The notes below the pieces were generated by a model. The model was not told the DNA's origin. It worked only from the letters and a program-made list of their open reading frames with translations, and made no database searches. Position numbers and translations under genes: made by a program. Below, piece by piece: positions 1 to 8,272 of a DNA stretch of 64,000 nt (positions within the stretch are counted from its first letter, which is position 1; the number at the start of each line of letters is the position of its first letter). The stretch comes from CAXMST01 sp963793415 (lineage in GTDB: Bacteria > Actinomycetota > Thermoleophilia > Solirubrobacterales > 70-9): assembly GCA_963793415.1 (NCBI GenBank), contig CAWCAC010000002.1, positions 2,666,001 through 2,730,000 on the forward strand, in the 5' to 3' direction.

Positions 1-2
1 CC

Positions 3-614
3 TCACGCATGTGCTACGCCTTCTCGCGCGACCGCGCCGTCCCGGGCCACCGGATGTGGACGAAGCTCAACCACCACCGCGTGCCTGCCCTCTCGGTGGT
101 CTTCATGGCACTGATGGCACTGATCGTGACGCTGCCGGCGCTGATCGGCGACGAGAACAACTACACCTACGCGTTCTACGCGGTCGTCTCGATCACCGTG
201 ATCGGGCTCTACATCGCCTACGTGATCCCGGTCTATCTGCGCTGGCGCAAGGGCGACTCGTTCGAGCCGGGCCCGTGGACGCTGGGCGGCAAGTACAAAT
301 GGATCAACCCGGCCGCGGTGCTGTGGGTGATCCTCTGCGTGATCGTCTTCAGCCTGCCGCAGGGTGCGGCCGGCGCCCCGTGGATGGACGAGTTCGACTG
401 GAAGTACGTCAACTATGCGCCGTTCACCGTCGCGGCGATCATCATCGCCGTCGGTGCCTGGTGGCTGATCAGCGCCCGCAATACGTTCGAGGGCCCGATC
501 CGTCAGATCGCGACCGACGACACCGGTCGGGTGATCGAAGGCGGCGAGCCCGAAGCGCCACCGCCGCCCGCCGCCGGCGGCGACGATCAGCCGCCGCGGC
601 CGCCGTCCGCGTAA
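3..614 (+). CDS. APC-family amino acid permease, C-terminal part
   Basis: The window opens inside this gene; the reading frame is already open at base 3 and ends with TAA at 612-614, so the true start lies upstream. The visible 203 residues begin with an arginine-rich loop of the type found in amino acid/polyamine permeases (S-R-M-x-Y-A-F-S-R-D), followed by four hydrophobic segments and a hydrophilic, proline-rich cytoplasmic tail (about the last 35 residues). The APC superfamily imports amino acids or polyamines by proton or ion coupling. It stands directly before a glutamine synthetase-like ligase, a gamma-glutamyl hydrolase and dehydrogenases, so it may import the amine that those enzymes degrade; this is inference. 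The stop codon TAA is also the first half of the presumed -10 hexamer of the next gene. Confidence 0.85.
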   Translation, partial: SRMCYAFSRDRAVPGHRMWTKLNHHRVPALSVVFMALMALIVTLPALIGDENNYTYAFYAVVSITVIGLYIAYVIPVYLRWRKGDSFEPGPWTLGGKYKWINPAAVLWVILCVIVFSLPQGAAGAPWMDEFDWKYVNYAPFTVAAIIIAVGAWWLISARNTFEGPIRQIATDDTGRVIEGGEPEAPPPPAAGGDDQPPRPPSA

Positions 615-617
615 CCT
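612..617 (+). promoter_or_regulatory. -10-like hexamer TAACCT, leaderless start
   Basis: TAACCT lies exactly 7 nt before the GTG at 625 and there is no Shine-Dalgarno sequence in between. The spacing would put +1 on the start codon. It overlaps the stop codon of the permease. No convincing -35 was seen. Confidence 0.4.
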
Positions 618-624
618 GGCCGAG

Positions 625-1953
625 GTGAAGCTCGAGGAGCTCGAGAAGGCGGCCGCCGACGGCACGATCGACACGGTGGTGTTGGCGATCGCCGACATGG
701 AGGGCCGGCCGCAGGGCAAGCGCCTGACCGCTCGCCACTTCCTCGACGAGGTGCACGAGCACGGCGCCGAGGGCTGCAACTACCTGCTCGCCGTCGACGT
801 CGACATGAACACCGTCGACGGCTACGAGATGTCCTCGTGGTCGCGGGGGTACGGCGACTTCGCGATGAAGCCGGACCTCGAGACGCTGCGCCCTGTCCCC
901 TGGCAGGAGGGCACGGCGATGGTGATGGCCGACATCCTCTGGCACGACGGCTCGCCGGTGCCGGCCTCGCCGCGGCAGATCCTCCGCCGCCAGATCGAGC
1001 GCCTCGCCGAGCATGGCTGGAAGCCGTTCGCCGGCACCGAGCTCGAGTTCATCGTCTTCAACGACACCTACGAGGAGGCGTGGCGCAAGGCCTACCGCGA
1101 CCTCGAGCCGACCAACCTCTACAACGTCGACTACTCGCTGCTCGGCACCGCCCGGGTGGAGCCGCTGATCCGTCGGATCCGCAACTCGATGGTGGGCGCC
1201 GAGATGGTCGTCGAGAACTCGAAGGGCGAGTGCAACTTCGGCCAGCACGAGATCAACTTCCGCTTCTCGGACGCGCTCGCCGCCTGTGACGAGCACGTGA
1301 TCTACAAGAACGGAGCCAAGGAGATCGCCGCGCAGGAGGGCTTCGCGATTACCTTCATGGCGAAGTTCAACGAGGCCGAGGGCAACTCCTGCCACATCCA
1401 CTGCTCGCTGCAGGACGAGGCGGGCGAGAACGTCTTCGGAAACGACGAGACCACCTTCCACCGCTTCATCGCGGGCCAGCTCGCCTGCATGCGCGAGATG
1501 ACGATGTTCTACGCGCCGCAGATCAACTCCTACAAGCGCTTCGCGCGTGGCTCGTTCGCGCCGACCGCGGTCGCCTGGGGCGAGGACAACCGGACCTGCT
1601 CGATCCGCGTCGTCGGCCATGGCTCCTCGCTCCGGTTCGAGAATCGGCTGCCCGGCGCGGACGTCAACCCCTACCTGGCGCTGGCGGCGATGATCGCCTC
1701 CGGCCTGCACGGGATCGAGAACGAGCTCGAGCTCGAGCCGGCGATGGAGGGGAGCGCCTACGAGTCCGACAAGCCCCACGTATCCCGCAATCTCGGCGCC
1801 GCGCGCGATCTGTTCGCCGCCAGCGACATGGCGCGGGAGGCGTTCGGGTCCGAGGTCGTCGACCACTATCTGAATCGGGCCCGGATCGAGATCGAGGCGA
1901 GCGAGGCCGCGGTGACCGACTGGGAACGATTCCGAGGGTTCGAACGGCTGTGA
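625..1953 (+). CDS. Glutamine synthetase-like ligase (gamma-glutamyl-amine type)
   Basis: A 442-residue member of the glutamine synthetase family. Visible family motifs are the metal-binding ELEF near residue 139, G-Q-H-E-I near 206, the H-x-H motif (HIHCSL) near 257 and the R-F-E-N-R-x-P-G-A-D-x-N-P substrate/metal segment near 338. It lacks the usual adenylylation-loop tyrosine context of the housekeeping enzyme, and a second, more canonical glutamine synthetase is present at 20.6-22.0 kb. Because it is followed by a PuuD-like hydrolase, an aldehyde dehydrogenase and an SDR, it probably ligates glutamate to an amine (as PuuA or the Streptomyces GlnA3/GlnA4 enzymes do) rather than to ammonia. 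The GTG start at 625 is chosen because the protein then begins with the normal beta-grasp domain. Confidence 0.85.
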   Translation: MKLEELEKAAADGTIDTVVLAIADMEGRPQGKRLTARHFLDEVHEHGAEGCNYLLAVDVDMNTVDGYEMSSWSRGYGDFAMKPDLETLRPVPWQEGTAMVMADILWHDGSPVPASPRQILRRQIERLAEHGWKPFAGTELEFIVFNDTYEEAWRKAYRDLEPTNLYNVDYSLLGTARVEPLIRRIRNSMVGAEMVVENSKGECNFGQHEINFRFSDALAACDEHVIYKNGAKEIAAQEGFAITFMAKFNEAEGNSCHIHCSLQDEAGENVFGNDETTFHRFIAGQLACMREMTMFYAPQINSYKRFARGSFAPTAVAWGEDNRTCSIRVVGHGSSLRFENRLPGADVNPYLALAAMIASGLHGIENELELEPAMEGSAYESDKPHVSRNLGAARDLFAASDMAREAFGSEVVDHYLNRARIEIEASEAAVTDWERFRGFERL

Positions 1954-1978
1954 GGCCATCCGCGAACCGGACGCTGCC

Positions 1979-2698
1979 GTGACCCCGCGTCCCGCGATCG
2001 GGATCTGCGCCGCGATCGACCGCGCGCGCTGGGCCGTCTGGGACGTCGACGCGAACATCTCCCAGCGCACCTACTCGCGGGCCGTGGTCGCGGCCGGCGG
2101 CCTGCCGCTGATCCTTCCCGCCCACGACGAGCTCGCCGATCGGCCCACCGACTTGCTTGCCGTGCTCGACGGCCTGATCATGCCCGGCGGCTCCGACCTC
2201 GATCCCGGCCTGTACGGCGGCGAGCCCGATGAGCGGACGACGGGGGTCAACCAGGAACGCGACCGCTTCGAGCTCGCACTGATCCGCGCCGCACTCGATG
2301 CCGAGCTGCCGATGCTGGCAATCTGCCGCGGCATGCAGCTACTCAACGTCGCGCTCGGAGGCACGCTCGAGCAGCACATCGCGGGCGCCGAGCGCCATCT
2401 GCATACGCCCGGCGTCTTCAGCGACCACGAGGTCGAGCTCGAGCCCGGCTCACTGGTCGCAACCGCGGCCGGCACCGAGCGGCTCGAGGTCAGCTCGCAC
2501 CATCATCAGGGCATCGGCAAGCTCGGCGACGGTCTCGAGGTGACCGGCTGGTCCGTCCCCGACGGCGTCATCGAGGCAATCGAGCTGGCCGGCCGCGAGC
2601 ACGCGATCGGAATCCTCTGGCACACCGAGGAAGACGAGCGAAGCGCCCTCGTCGCCGATCTCGTCGCAGCCGCTCGCGGCGTGGAGGTGACGTCGTGA
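1979..2698 (+). CDS. Gamma-glutamyl hydrolase, class I amidotransferase fold (PuuD-like, peptidase C26)
   Basis: 239 residues with the class I glutamine amidotransferase fold. The nucleophile is in A-I-C-R-G-M-Q near residue 115, the N-terminal PGGSDLDP loop is typical of gamma-glutamyl-GABA hydrolases, and the catalytic histidine/glutamate pair lies in I-L-W-H-T-E-E near 215. The usual G-V-Q-W-H-P-E is altered to G-I-L-W-H-T-E, but the catalytic residues remain. The family hydrolyses gamma-glutamyl amide bonds, releasing glutamate and the free product at the end of the Puu pathway. It starts 25 nt after the ligase and its TGA overlaps the next GTG (GTGA), so translation is likely coupled to the aldehyde dehydrogenase. 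Confidence 0.85.
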   Translation: MTPRPAIGICAAIDRARWAVWDVDANISQRTYSRAVVAAGGLPLILPAHDELADRPTDLLAVLDGLIMPGGSDLDPGLYGGEPDERTTGVNQERDRFELALIRAALDAELPMLAICRGMQLLNVALGGTLEQHIAGAERHLHTPGVFSDHEVELEPGSLVATAAGTERLEVSSHHHQGIGKLGDGLEVTGWSVPDGVIEAIELAGREHAIGILWHTEEDERSALVADLVAAARGVEVTS

Positions 2699-4066
2699 TC
2701 GCGGTCGTCGAGCCGGCGACCGCAGAGGTGATGGCCGAGGTGCCCGCAGGCCGGGATTGCGGAGACCGACGCCGCGGTCGAGCGGGCCAGGCAGGCGTTC
2801 GCCGGCTGGCGCGCGCGTCACCCCGGAACGGCGCTCCGAGCTGCTGCACGCCCTCGCCGACGCGGTCACGGCCAAGCGGGAGGAGCTGGCGGTGATCGAG
2901 GCGCGCAACGCCGGCAAGCCGATCGGCGATGCCCGCGGCGAGATCGGGATGGTCGCCGACACCTTCCGCTACTACGCGGCCGGCCCGCAGCGGCTGCTCG
3001 GCGACACGATCCCGGTCGCCGGCGGCATCGACATGACCTTCCGCGAGCCGCTCGGCGTCGTCGGCCTGATCGTGCCCTGGAACTTCCCGCTGACGATCGC
3101 CGCCTGGAAGCTCGGCCCGGCGCTCGCCGCCGGCAACACGGTCGTGCTGAAGCCGGCCGAGCTGACGCCGCTGAGCGCGCTCGAGCTCGAGCGGATCGCG
3201 GTCGACGTCGGCTTCCCCGAGGGCGTCCTCAACGTCGTCGCCGGCCCCGGCCGCGAGTGCGGGCAGCGGCTGGTCGAGCACCCCGACGTTGCCAAGATCG
3301 CCTTCACCGGCTCGACCGAGGTCGGGCGGCGGATCGCCGAGGGTGCCGCGCGCACGATCAAGCGCGTCACGCTCGAGCTCGGGCGGCAAGTCAGCCAACG
3401 TGATCTTCGCCGACGCCGACGTCGAGGCCGCCGCCCTGGCGGCGCCGTCGGCGGTCTTCGGCAACGCCGGCCAGGACTGCTGCGCCCGCTCGCGGATCCT
3501 CGTCGAGCGGCCCGTGCTCGACCGCTTCCTCGAGCTGATGGAGGCGGCGATCGCGGACATGAACGTCGGCGACCCGCTCTCGGAGGACGACCGACATGGG
3601 GCCGCTGATCTCGGCCGGGCAGCTCGAGACCGTCTCCTCCTTCCTCGACCGACGACGGCGAATGTCGCCTTCCGCGGCAGCGCCCCAGACGGCCCCGGCT
3701 TCTGGTTCCCGCCGACGGTGCTCTCGCCGGCCTCCAACGACGACCGCGCCGCCCGCGAGGAGATCTTCGGCCCGATCGCGGCGGTGATCCCGTTCGACGG
3801 CGAGGCCGAGGCGGTGCGGATCGCGAACGACACACCCTACGGCCTCTCCGGCTCGATCTGGACCCGCGACGGCGGCCAAGGCGCTGCGCGTCTGCCGCGA
3901 GATCGAGACCGGCGTGCTCTCGATCAACTCGAACAGCTCGGTCCGGGTCTCGACGCCGTTCGGCGGCTTCAAGCAGTCGGGCGTCGGACGCGAGCTCGGC
4001 CCGCACGCGCTCGATCACTACACCGAGGTCAAGAACGTCTTCTACGCCACCGGCGAAAGCGACTGA
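2695..4066 (+). pseudogene. Aldehyde dehydrogenase, broken by about six frame changes
   Basis: Spliced across frames the region reads as a complete NAD(P)-dependent aldehyde dehydrogenase of about 450 residues: cofactor motif V-P-W-N-F-P near 3077, FTGSTEVG near 3304, the general-base segment LELGGKS (after correction) near 3375, the catalytic cysteine in G-Q-D-C near 3472, E-E-I-F-G-P near 3760 and the C-terminal G-G-F-K-Q-S-G-x-G near 3963. The reading frame changes near 2746-2755, 2808-2817, 3381-3383, 3586-3590, 3649-3656 and 3871-3876. Five are explained by one extra base each, mostly in G or C runs, and one by a missing base. No in-frame stop occurs within any correctly framed block. 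It is either a very young pseudogene or a patch of poor sequence. Role if intact: oxidising the gamma-glutamyl aldehyde made in amine breakdown. Confidence 0.85.
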
Positions 4067-4077
4067 GAGGAGGACCG

Positions 4078-4821
4078 ATGGGAAGGCTCGACGACAAGGT
4101 CTGCGTGATCACCGGCGCGGCGCAGGGAATCGGCGCCGAGACCGCGCGTCTGTTCGCCGACGAGGGCGCCACCGTCGTCGGCGTCGACCTCGAGGAGGGC
4201 GCGGTCGGCGATCTCGCGATCGCGGCCGACGTCACCGACGAGGATCAGGTGCGGGCGATGTACGCCCAGGCGCGCGACGAGTTCGGCCGCATCGACGTGC
4301 TCTTCAACAACGCCGGCATCAACCCCACCGACGACGTCTCCGTGCTCGAGACCTCGGTCGCCTCGTTCCAGCGGGTCCAGAACGTGAACCTGCTCGGGGT
4401 CTTCCTCTGCTGCAAGCACGGGATCCCGCACCTGCTCGACTCCGGCGGCGGCTCGGTCATCAACACGGCCTCGTTCGTCGCCCACATGGGCGCCGCCACC
4501 TCGCAGATCTCCTACACCGCCTCGAAGGGCGGCGTCGTCGCGCTCTCGCGCGAGATCGGCGTCGAGTTCGCGCGTCGCGGCGTCCGCTGCAACGCGCTCT
4601 GCCCCGGTCCGGTCGACACCGAGCTGCTGCGGGAGCTGTTCTCGGCCGATCGGGTCCAGGCCAACCGCCGCCTCGTCCACATCCCGGCCGGCCGCTTCGG
4701 CGACGCCAAGGAGATCGCCAACGCGGCGCTCTTCCTCGCCAGCGACGAGTCCAGCTACGTGACCGGCACCAGCCTGATGGTCGACGGCGGCCTGACGGCC
4801 GCCTACGTCACCCCCGAGTAG
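4078..4821 (+). CDS. SDR-family oxidoreductase
   Basis: 247-residue classical short-chain dehydrogenase. The Rossmann motif TGAAQGIG is at residues 12-19, N-N-A-G near 80, and the catalytic Y-x-x-x-K (YTASK) near 146, followed by the C-P-G-P-V-x-T segment. A strong GAGAGGAGG precedes the ATG at 4078 and decides the start. It begins 11 nt after the broken aldehyde dehydrogenase and belongs to the same transcription unit, so it probably oxidises an alcohol or reduces a carbonyl in the same pathway; the substrate cannot be told. Its last 19 bases overlap the convergent amidotransferase gene. Confidence 0.85.
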   Translation: MGRLDDKVCVITGAAQGIGAETARLFADEGATVVGVDLEEGAVGDLAIAADVTDEDQVRAMYAQARDEFGRIDVLFNNAGINPTDDVSVLETSVASFQRVQNVNLLGVFLCCKHGIPHLLDSGGGSVINTASFVAHMGAATSQISYTASKGGVVALSREIGVEFARRGVRCNALCPGPVDTELLRELFSADRVQANRRLVHIPAGRFGDAKEIANAALFLASDESSYVTGTSLMVDGGLTAAYVTPE

Positions 4822-5519
4822 GCCTGCTCGAGGAACCTCGCGCAGAGGTTGCGGCCGAGGTCGTTCCAGGCTTCGATCCTGGGCTCGGTCTCGGCCAGCA
4901 GGCGGGCGGGATCGACGCCGATCCGGATCGCGTCGGGGTCGCTCTCGTAGTCGTCGATCCAGTGCTCGGCGTCGGTCCTCGAGACCTCGGCGTGGAACTG
5001 GATGCCCCAGGCGACCGGGCCGACCCGGAAGGCCTGGGTGCAGATCGGGCTCGTGGCGAGCTCGACGGCGTCCGGCGGCAGCACGGAGCGGTAGCTGTGC
5101 CACTGCAGCGCCTCGAAGGACGGTGCGAGCGGGCCGATCACCGGGTCGGCGCTCCCGTCGGGACCGACGTCGACGTCGAACCAGCCGATCTCCGGCACCG
5201 GCGCCCGCTCGGCGCGGCCGCCCGCTGCCGTCGCCAGGAGCTGCGAGCCGAGGCAGACGCCGAGCAGCGGGCACCCTGCGGGTCGAGCAGCTCGCCGATC
5301 AGCTCGCAGCTCGGCCGGGATCCACTCGTGTCTGTCCGCCTCGTCGACGTTCATGGCGCCGCCGAGCACGATCACGGCGCCGTAGCCGGCGGGATCGGCT
5401 GGAGGAGCGGCCTCGCGCGGGCGATCCCAGACGTCGAGCTCGTGGCCGGCGCCGGCGACTGCCTCGGCGAAGACGCCGGGGCCGGCGTCGTCCTGATGGG
5501 AGACGGCGAGCACGCGCAC
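4803..5519 (-). CDS. Class I glutamine amidotransferase (GMP synthase-like), with a compensated frameshift
   Basis: 238 residues, standalone GATase1 domain: oxyanion/nucleophile motif G-V-C-L-G-S-Q and the histidine motif I-Q-F-H-A-E, where family members usually have Q-F-H-P-E. Such proteins use glutamine as nitrogen donor or hydrolyse gamma-glutamyl bonds; the partner is unknown. The GTG at 5519 follows the stop of the upstream small secreted-protein gene by 13 nt, so the two probably form an operon. Between about 5270 and 5315 the encoded residues (R-A-D-R-R-A-A-R-P-A) make no sense for the family, while reading one base over gives E-L-I-G-E-L-L-D-P-Q-G, the expected helix; two mutually compensating indels are therefore likely. 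Confidence 0.8.
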   Translation of the reverse strand: MRVLAVSHQDDAGPGVFAEAVAGAGHELDVWDRPREAAPPADPAGYGAVIVLGGAMNVDEADRHEWIPAELRADRRAARPAGCPLLGVCLGSQLLATAAGGRAERAPVPEIGWFDVDVGPDGSADPVIGPLAPSFEALQWHSYRSVLPPDAVELATSPICTQAFRVGPVAWGIQFHAEVSRTDAEHWIDDYESDPDAIRIGVDPARLLAETEPRIEAWNDLGRNLCARFLEQAYSGVT

Positions 5520-5532
5520 GCCGGGGAGCTTC

Positions 5533-5952
5533 CTACTTGTTGAAGATCTTCACGGTGATCTTCTTGCCGGCCTTGTAGTCGAGCTTGCCGCTGACCGCGA
5601 CGTCGCAGTAGTCGGGGTTGTCGACCACCTTGTTCATCGTCCGCTCGACCTTCGAGCGCGAGATCGTGTCGCCGGCCTGTCCCGGCGCCGGGTACTCGTA
5701 GTGCTCGCCGTCCTTGTAGCAGTCGGTGGTGTAGATCCAGGCGACCTTCTTCTTCTTCGGCTTGGTCGCGATCGTGAAGGTGAGCTTGCCCGGGTTCTGG
5801 ACCCTCGCGATGGCGACGGCGACCGGCGACTTGCCGTCGCCGACGTCCTTGGCGACGAGCTTGCCGAGGTCACCGGCCGAGAACGCGGGCAGCGCCGCGA
5901 GCGCCGCCACGATCGCGGCCAGTCCGATTGAGATGCCGAGTCGTCTACGCAC
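5533..5952 (-). CDS. Small secreted protein of unknown function
   Basis: 139 residues from the GTG at 5952, chosen because GGGGAG lies about 6 nt upstream; an ATG 13 codons earlier is possible but has no such site. The N-terminus RRRLGISIGLAAIVAALAAL is a classical signal peptide ending at A-F-S-A. The mature part is lysine-rich with two cysteines (D-C-Y and D-Y-C-D-V) that could form one disulfide, and it ends in K-I-F-N-K. I do not recognise the family. It is related in style to the secreted protein at 10.7-11.4 kb: both end in beta-rich repeats with K-x-G-K-K/x-F motifs. Likely cotranscribed with the downstream amidotransferase. Confidence 0.65.
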   Translation of the reverse strand: MRRRLGISIGLAAIVAALAALPAFSAGDLGKLVAKDVGDGKSPVAVAIARVQNPGKLTFTIATKPKKKKVAWIYTTDCYKDGEHYEYPAPGQAGDTISRSKVERTMNKVVDNPDYCDVAVSGKLDYKAGKKITVKIFNK

Positions 5953-6131
5953 AGATACTCCCCGTTGTCGGTCCCGTAGTCCATCGAACACCTTACCGGC
6001 GCAGAGGCTGCGGTCCCACCGATTGGCGGGCGCCTGCCGACCCAGCCACGCGGCTCCCGCGCCCGTCCATTAGGGTTCCGCTCCGCGCCCGGCACGAGAT
6101 CACTCGCCGGCGTGTCGACTTCCCAACAGAC

Positions 6132-7361
6132 ATGCGCTTCTACGAGTTCGAATCACGCCGCCTTGTCGAGCGAGCCGGAATCCCGGTGACGAAGTACGGC
6201 TTCGCGAAGACGCCCGACGAGGCGCGGGAGGCCGCCGCCGAGATCGGCGGGCCGACCGTGATCAAGTCGCAGGTCCTGACCGGCGGCCGAATGAAGGCCG
6301 GCGGCGTCAAGTTCGCCGATACGCCCGAGGAGGCGGCCGAGCACGCCGCCGCGATACTCGAGCTCGAGATCAACGGCCACATGCCGGTTGGCGTCCTCGT
6401 CGACCCGAAGGCCGAGGTCGAGCAGGAGTACTACGCGGCGGTGCTCTGGGACGGCCGCGCGAAGCGCCCGATGATGCTGTTCAGCGACATGGGCGGCATC
6501 GACATCGAGCAGGTCGCGGAGGAGCACCCCGACCACGTCGGCCGCGGCCACCTCTCGAACCTGCATCCGATCGCCGACTTCCAGGCGAAGGAGACGGTCG
6601 CCCGCTGCGGCATGACCGGCGGCGAACTCGGCAAGGCGAGCCGCGTGCTCGCCGGCCTGGCGCGCCTGCAGCGCGACTACGACATGACCCTGGCCGAGAT
6701 CAACCCGGTCGCCCGGCTCGCCGACGGCTCTTTCGTCGCGCTCGACGCACACATGGAGATGGAGGACGAGGCCGTCGGCCGGCACAAGAAGATGCTGGAG
6801 TCGATCGGCGTCGATCTCTCCGAGCCGCGCGAGGACTACGAGCCCTCCGAGTTCGAGCGCAACGTCAAGGCGATCGACGCCGCCGACCACCGCGGCGTGA
6901 TCCAGGGCAAGGACCACGGCTTCAGCGGCAACCTCGGCCTCGTGATCGGCGCCGGCGGCGGCTCGCTGACGCTGACCGACGCCGTCCGCAGCCAGGGCGG
7001 CAAGCCTGCCAACTACGCCGAGATCGGCGGCAACCCCTCGGTCGCCAAGTCGAAGGGCCTGGCGATGGAGGTGCTGAAGAAGGACGGCGTCGAGAAGATC
7101 GCGGTGATGATGTCGATCGTCTCCAACACGCGCGTCGACATCGTCGCCCGCGGCGTCATCAAGGCCTGTCTCGAGCTCGGCAAGGACCCTGCCGAGACGA
7201 TCGTGATCTTCCGCATCCCGGGCGCCTGGGAGGACGAGGGTTACAAGATCCTCGACAAGTACGGCGTCGAGTACTGCGACCGCTCGGTCTCGATGTGGGA
7301 GGCAGCCGGCCGCGCCGTCGCCAAGGTCCAGGGAGCCGACAGCCAAGGGGAGCCGACCTGA
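6132..7361 (+). CDS. SucC-like acid-CoA ligase, beta (ATP-grasp) subunit
   Basis: 409 residues. The N-terminal ATP-grasp domain contains the VIKSQVLTGGRMKAGGVKF segment, which corresponds to the nucleotide-binding loop of succinyl-CoA synthetase beta (V-x-K-A-Q-x-x-x-G-G-R-G-K-A-G-G-V), and E-I-N-P-V near residue 195 corresponds to the metal-binding site. The C-terminal ligase domain has G-x-x-G-G-G-S-L-T and Y-A-E-I-G-G-N-P-S. Length matches SucC. Sequence details differ from the TCA-cycle enzyme, for instance an unusual L-S-N-L-H-P-I segment, so malate-, citrate- or another acid-CoA ligase is possible. ATG 6132 is preferred because the conserved M-x-x-Y-E start follows. TGA and the ATG of the alpha subunit overlap by one base. 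Confidence 0.8.
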   Translation: MRFYEFESRRLVERAGIPVTKYGFAKTPDEAREAAAEIGGPTVIKSQVLTGGRMKAGGVKFADTPEEAAEHAAAILELEINGHMPVGVLVDPKAEVEQEYYAAVLWDGRAKRPMMLFSDMGGIDIEQVAEEHPDHVGRGHLSNLHPIADFQAKETVARCGMTGGELGKASRVLAGLARLQRDYDMTLAEINPVARLADGSFVALDAHMEMEDEAVGRHKKMLESIGVDLSEPREDYEPSEFERNVKAIDAADHRGVIQGKDHGFSGNLGLVIGAGGGSLTLTDAVRSQGGKPANYAEIGGNPSVAKSKGLAMEVLKKDGVEKIAVMMSIVSNTRVDIVARGVIKACLELGKDPAETIVIFRIPGAWEDEGYKILDKYGVEYCDRSVSMWEAAGRAVAKVQGADSQGEPT

Positions 7362-8272
7362 TGCCCGTCCTTCTCAACGAAGACTTCACCTTCATCGTCC
7401 AGGGGATCACCGGCCGCGAGGCCGTCAACCTGACCCGCGAGTGCCTCGACTTCGGCTCGAAGATCGTCGGCGGCGTCACCCCCGGCCGCAAGGGCCGCGA
7501 GGTCCACGGCGTGCCGGTCTTCGACACGGTCGAGCAGGCGGTCGCCCACCACGGCGCCCCGATCGACGGCGCCGTCGCCACCGTCCCCCCTGCCTTCACC
7601 AAGGATGCCGTTTTCGAGGCGATCGAGAACGGGATCAAGCTGATCGTCGTCGTCACCGAGCGGATCCCGCGCCGCGACGTCGCCGAGATGGTCGAGCTCG
7701 CGAACGAGCGCGGCGCCCGCATCATCGGCCCCAACTGCCTCGGCCTGATCTCCCCCGGCGTCGCCAAGATGGGCGGCATCGGCGGCCCCGCCAAGGACGC
7801 GGCCAAGGCCTACAAGCCGGGCCCGGTCGGGGTCATGTCCCGCTCCGGCGGCATGACGACCGAGATCTCATCTTCCCTCACCCAGGCCGGCCTCGGGGTC
7901 TCGACCGCGATCTCGATCGGCGGCGACGCGATCATCGGCTCCACCTACGCCGAGCTGATGCCGCTGTTCGAGGAGGACGAGCAGACCGAGGCGATCGTGA
8001 TCTACACCGAGCCCGGCGGACGCATGGAGGCCGAGCTCGTCGACTGGCGCGATGCCAACGGCTCGAAGATGCCGATCATCGCCTTCATGGCCGGCAAGTT
8101 CATGGACGACGAGGAGATGCAAGGGATGAGCTTCGGCCACGCCGGCACGATCGTCGAGGGCAAGGAGGACTCCGCGACGGAGAAGATCAAGCGGCTCGAG
8201 GACGCGGGCATCCCCGTCGTCGAGCGTATCGACCAGATCCCCGAGCGGGTCAAGGAGGCGCTGGGCCGATGA
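7361..8272 (+). CDS. SucD-like acid-CoA ligase, alpha subunit
   Basis: 303 residues. The N-terminal CoA-binding Rossmann domain has G-I-T-G-R-E and G-G-V-T-P-G-R-K-G, and the ligase domain carries the phosphohistidine loop S-F-G-H-A-G-T-I near residue 262. In the classical enzyme that loop reads K-M-G-H-A-G-A-I, and the usual S-R-S-G-T-L-T-Y is here S-R-S-G-G-M-T-T-E. The active histidine is kept, so the enzyme is expected to make an acyl-CoA with ATP or GTP, but the substrate pocket is divergent. It overlaps the beta subunit upstream by one base and the Fe-S protein downstream by ATGA, implying fixed stoichiometry of all three products. Confidence 0.8.
   Translation: MPVLLNEDFTFIVQGITGREAVNLTRECLDFGSKIVGGVTPGRKGREVHGVPVFDTVEQAVAHHGAPIDGAVATVPPAFTKDAVFEAIENGIKLIVVVTERIPRRDVAEMVELANERGARIIGPNCLGLISPGVAKMGGIGGPAKDAAKAYKPGPVGVMSRSGGMTTEISSSLTQAGLGVSTAISIGGDAIIGSTYAELMPLFEEDEQTEAIVIYTEPGGRMEAELVDWRDANGSKMPIIAFMAGKFMDDEEMQGMSFGHAGTIVEGKEDSATEKIKRLEDAGIPVVERIDQIPERVKEALGR

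Noticed and set aside
1726..1741. GAGCTCGAGCTCGAG tandem repeats (many places)
   Set aside because: Codon runs for Glu-Leu-Glu-Leu in helices, not DNA repeats.
469..2070. 533-codon open frame antisense to the first glutamine synthetase
   Set aside because: Composition shadow of GC-rich third positions; no motif, and it overlaps a certain gene entirely.
6071..6076. TAGGGT as a -10 for the SucC-like gene
   Set aside because: No -35 at proper distance and 55 nt from the start; too weak to list.
5928..6131. Upstream extension of the SucC-like gene
   Set aside because: Overlaps the divergent gene's start and has no conserved residues; the domain begins at ATG 6132.
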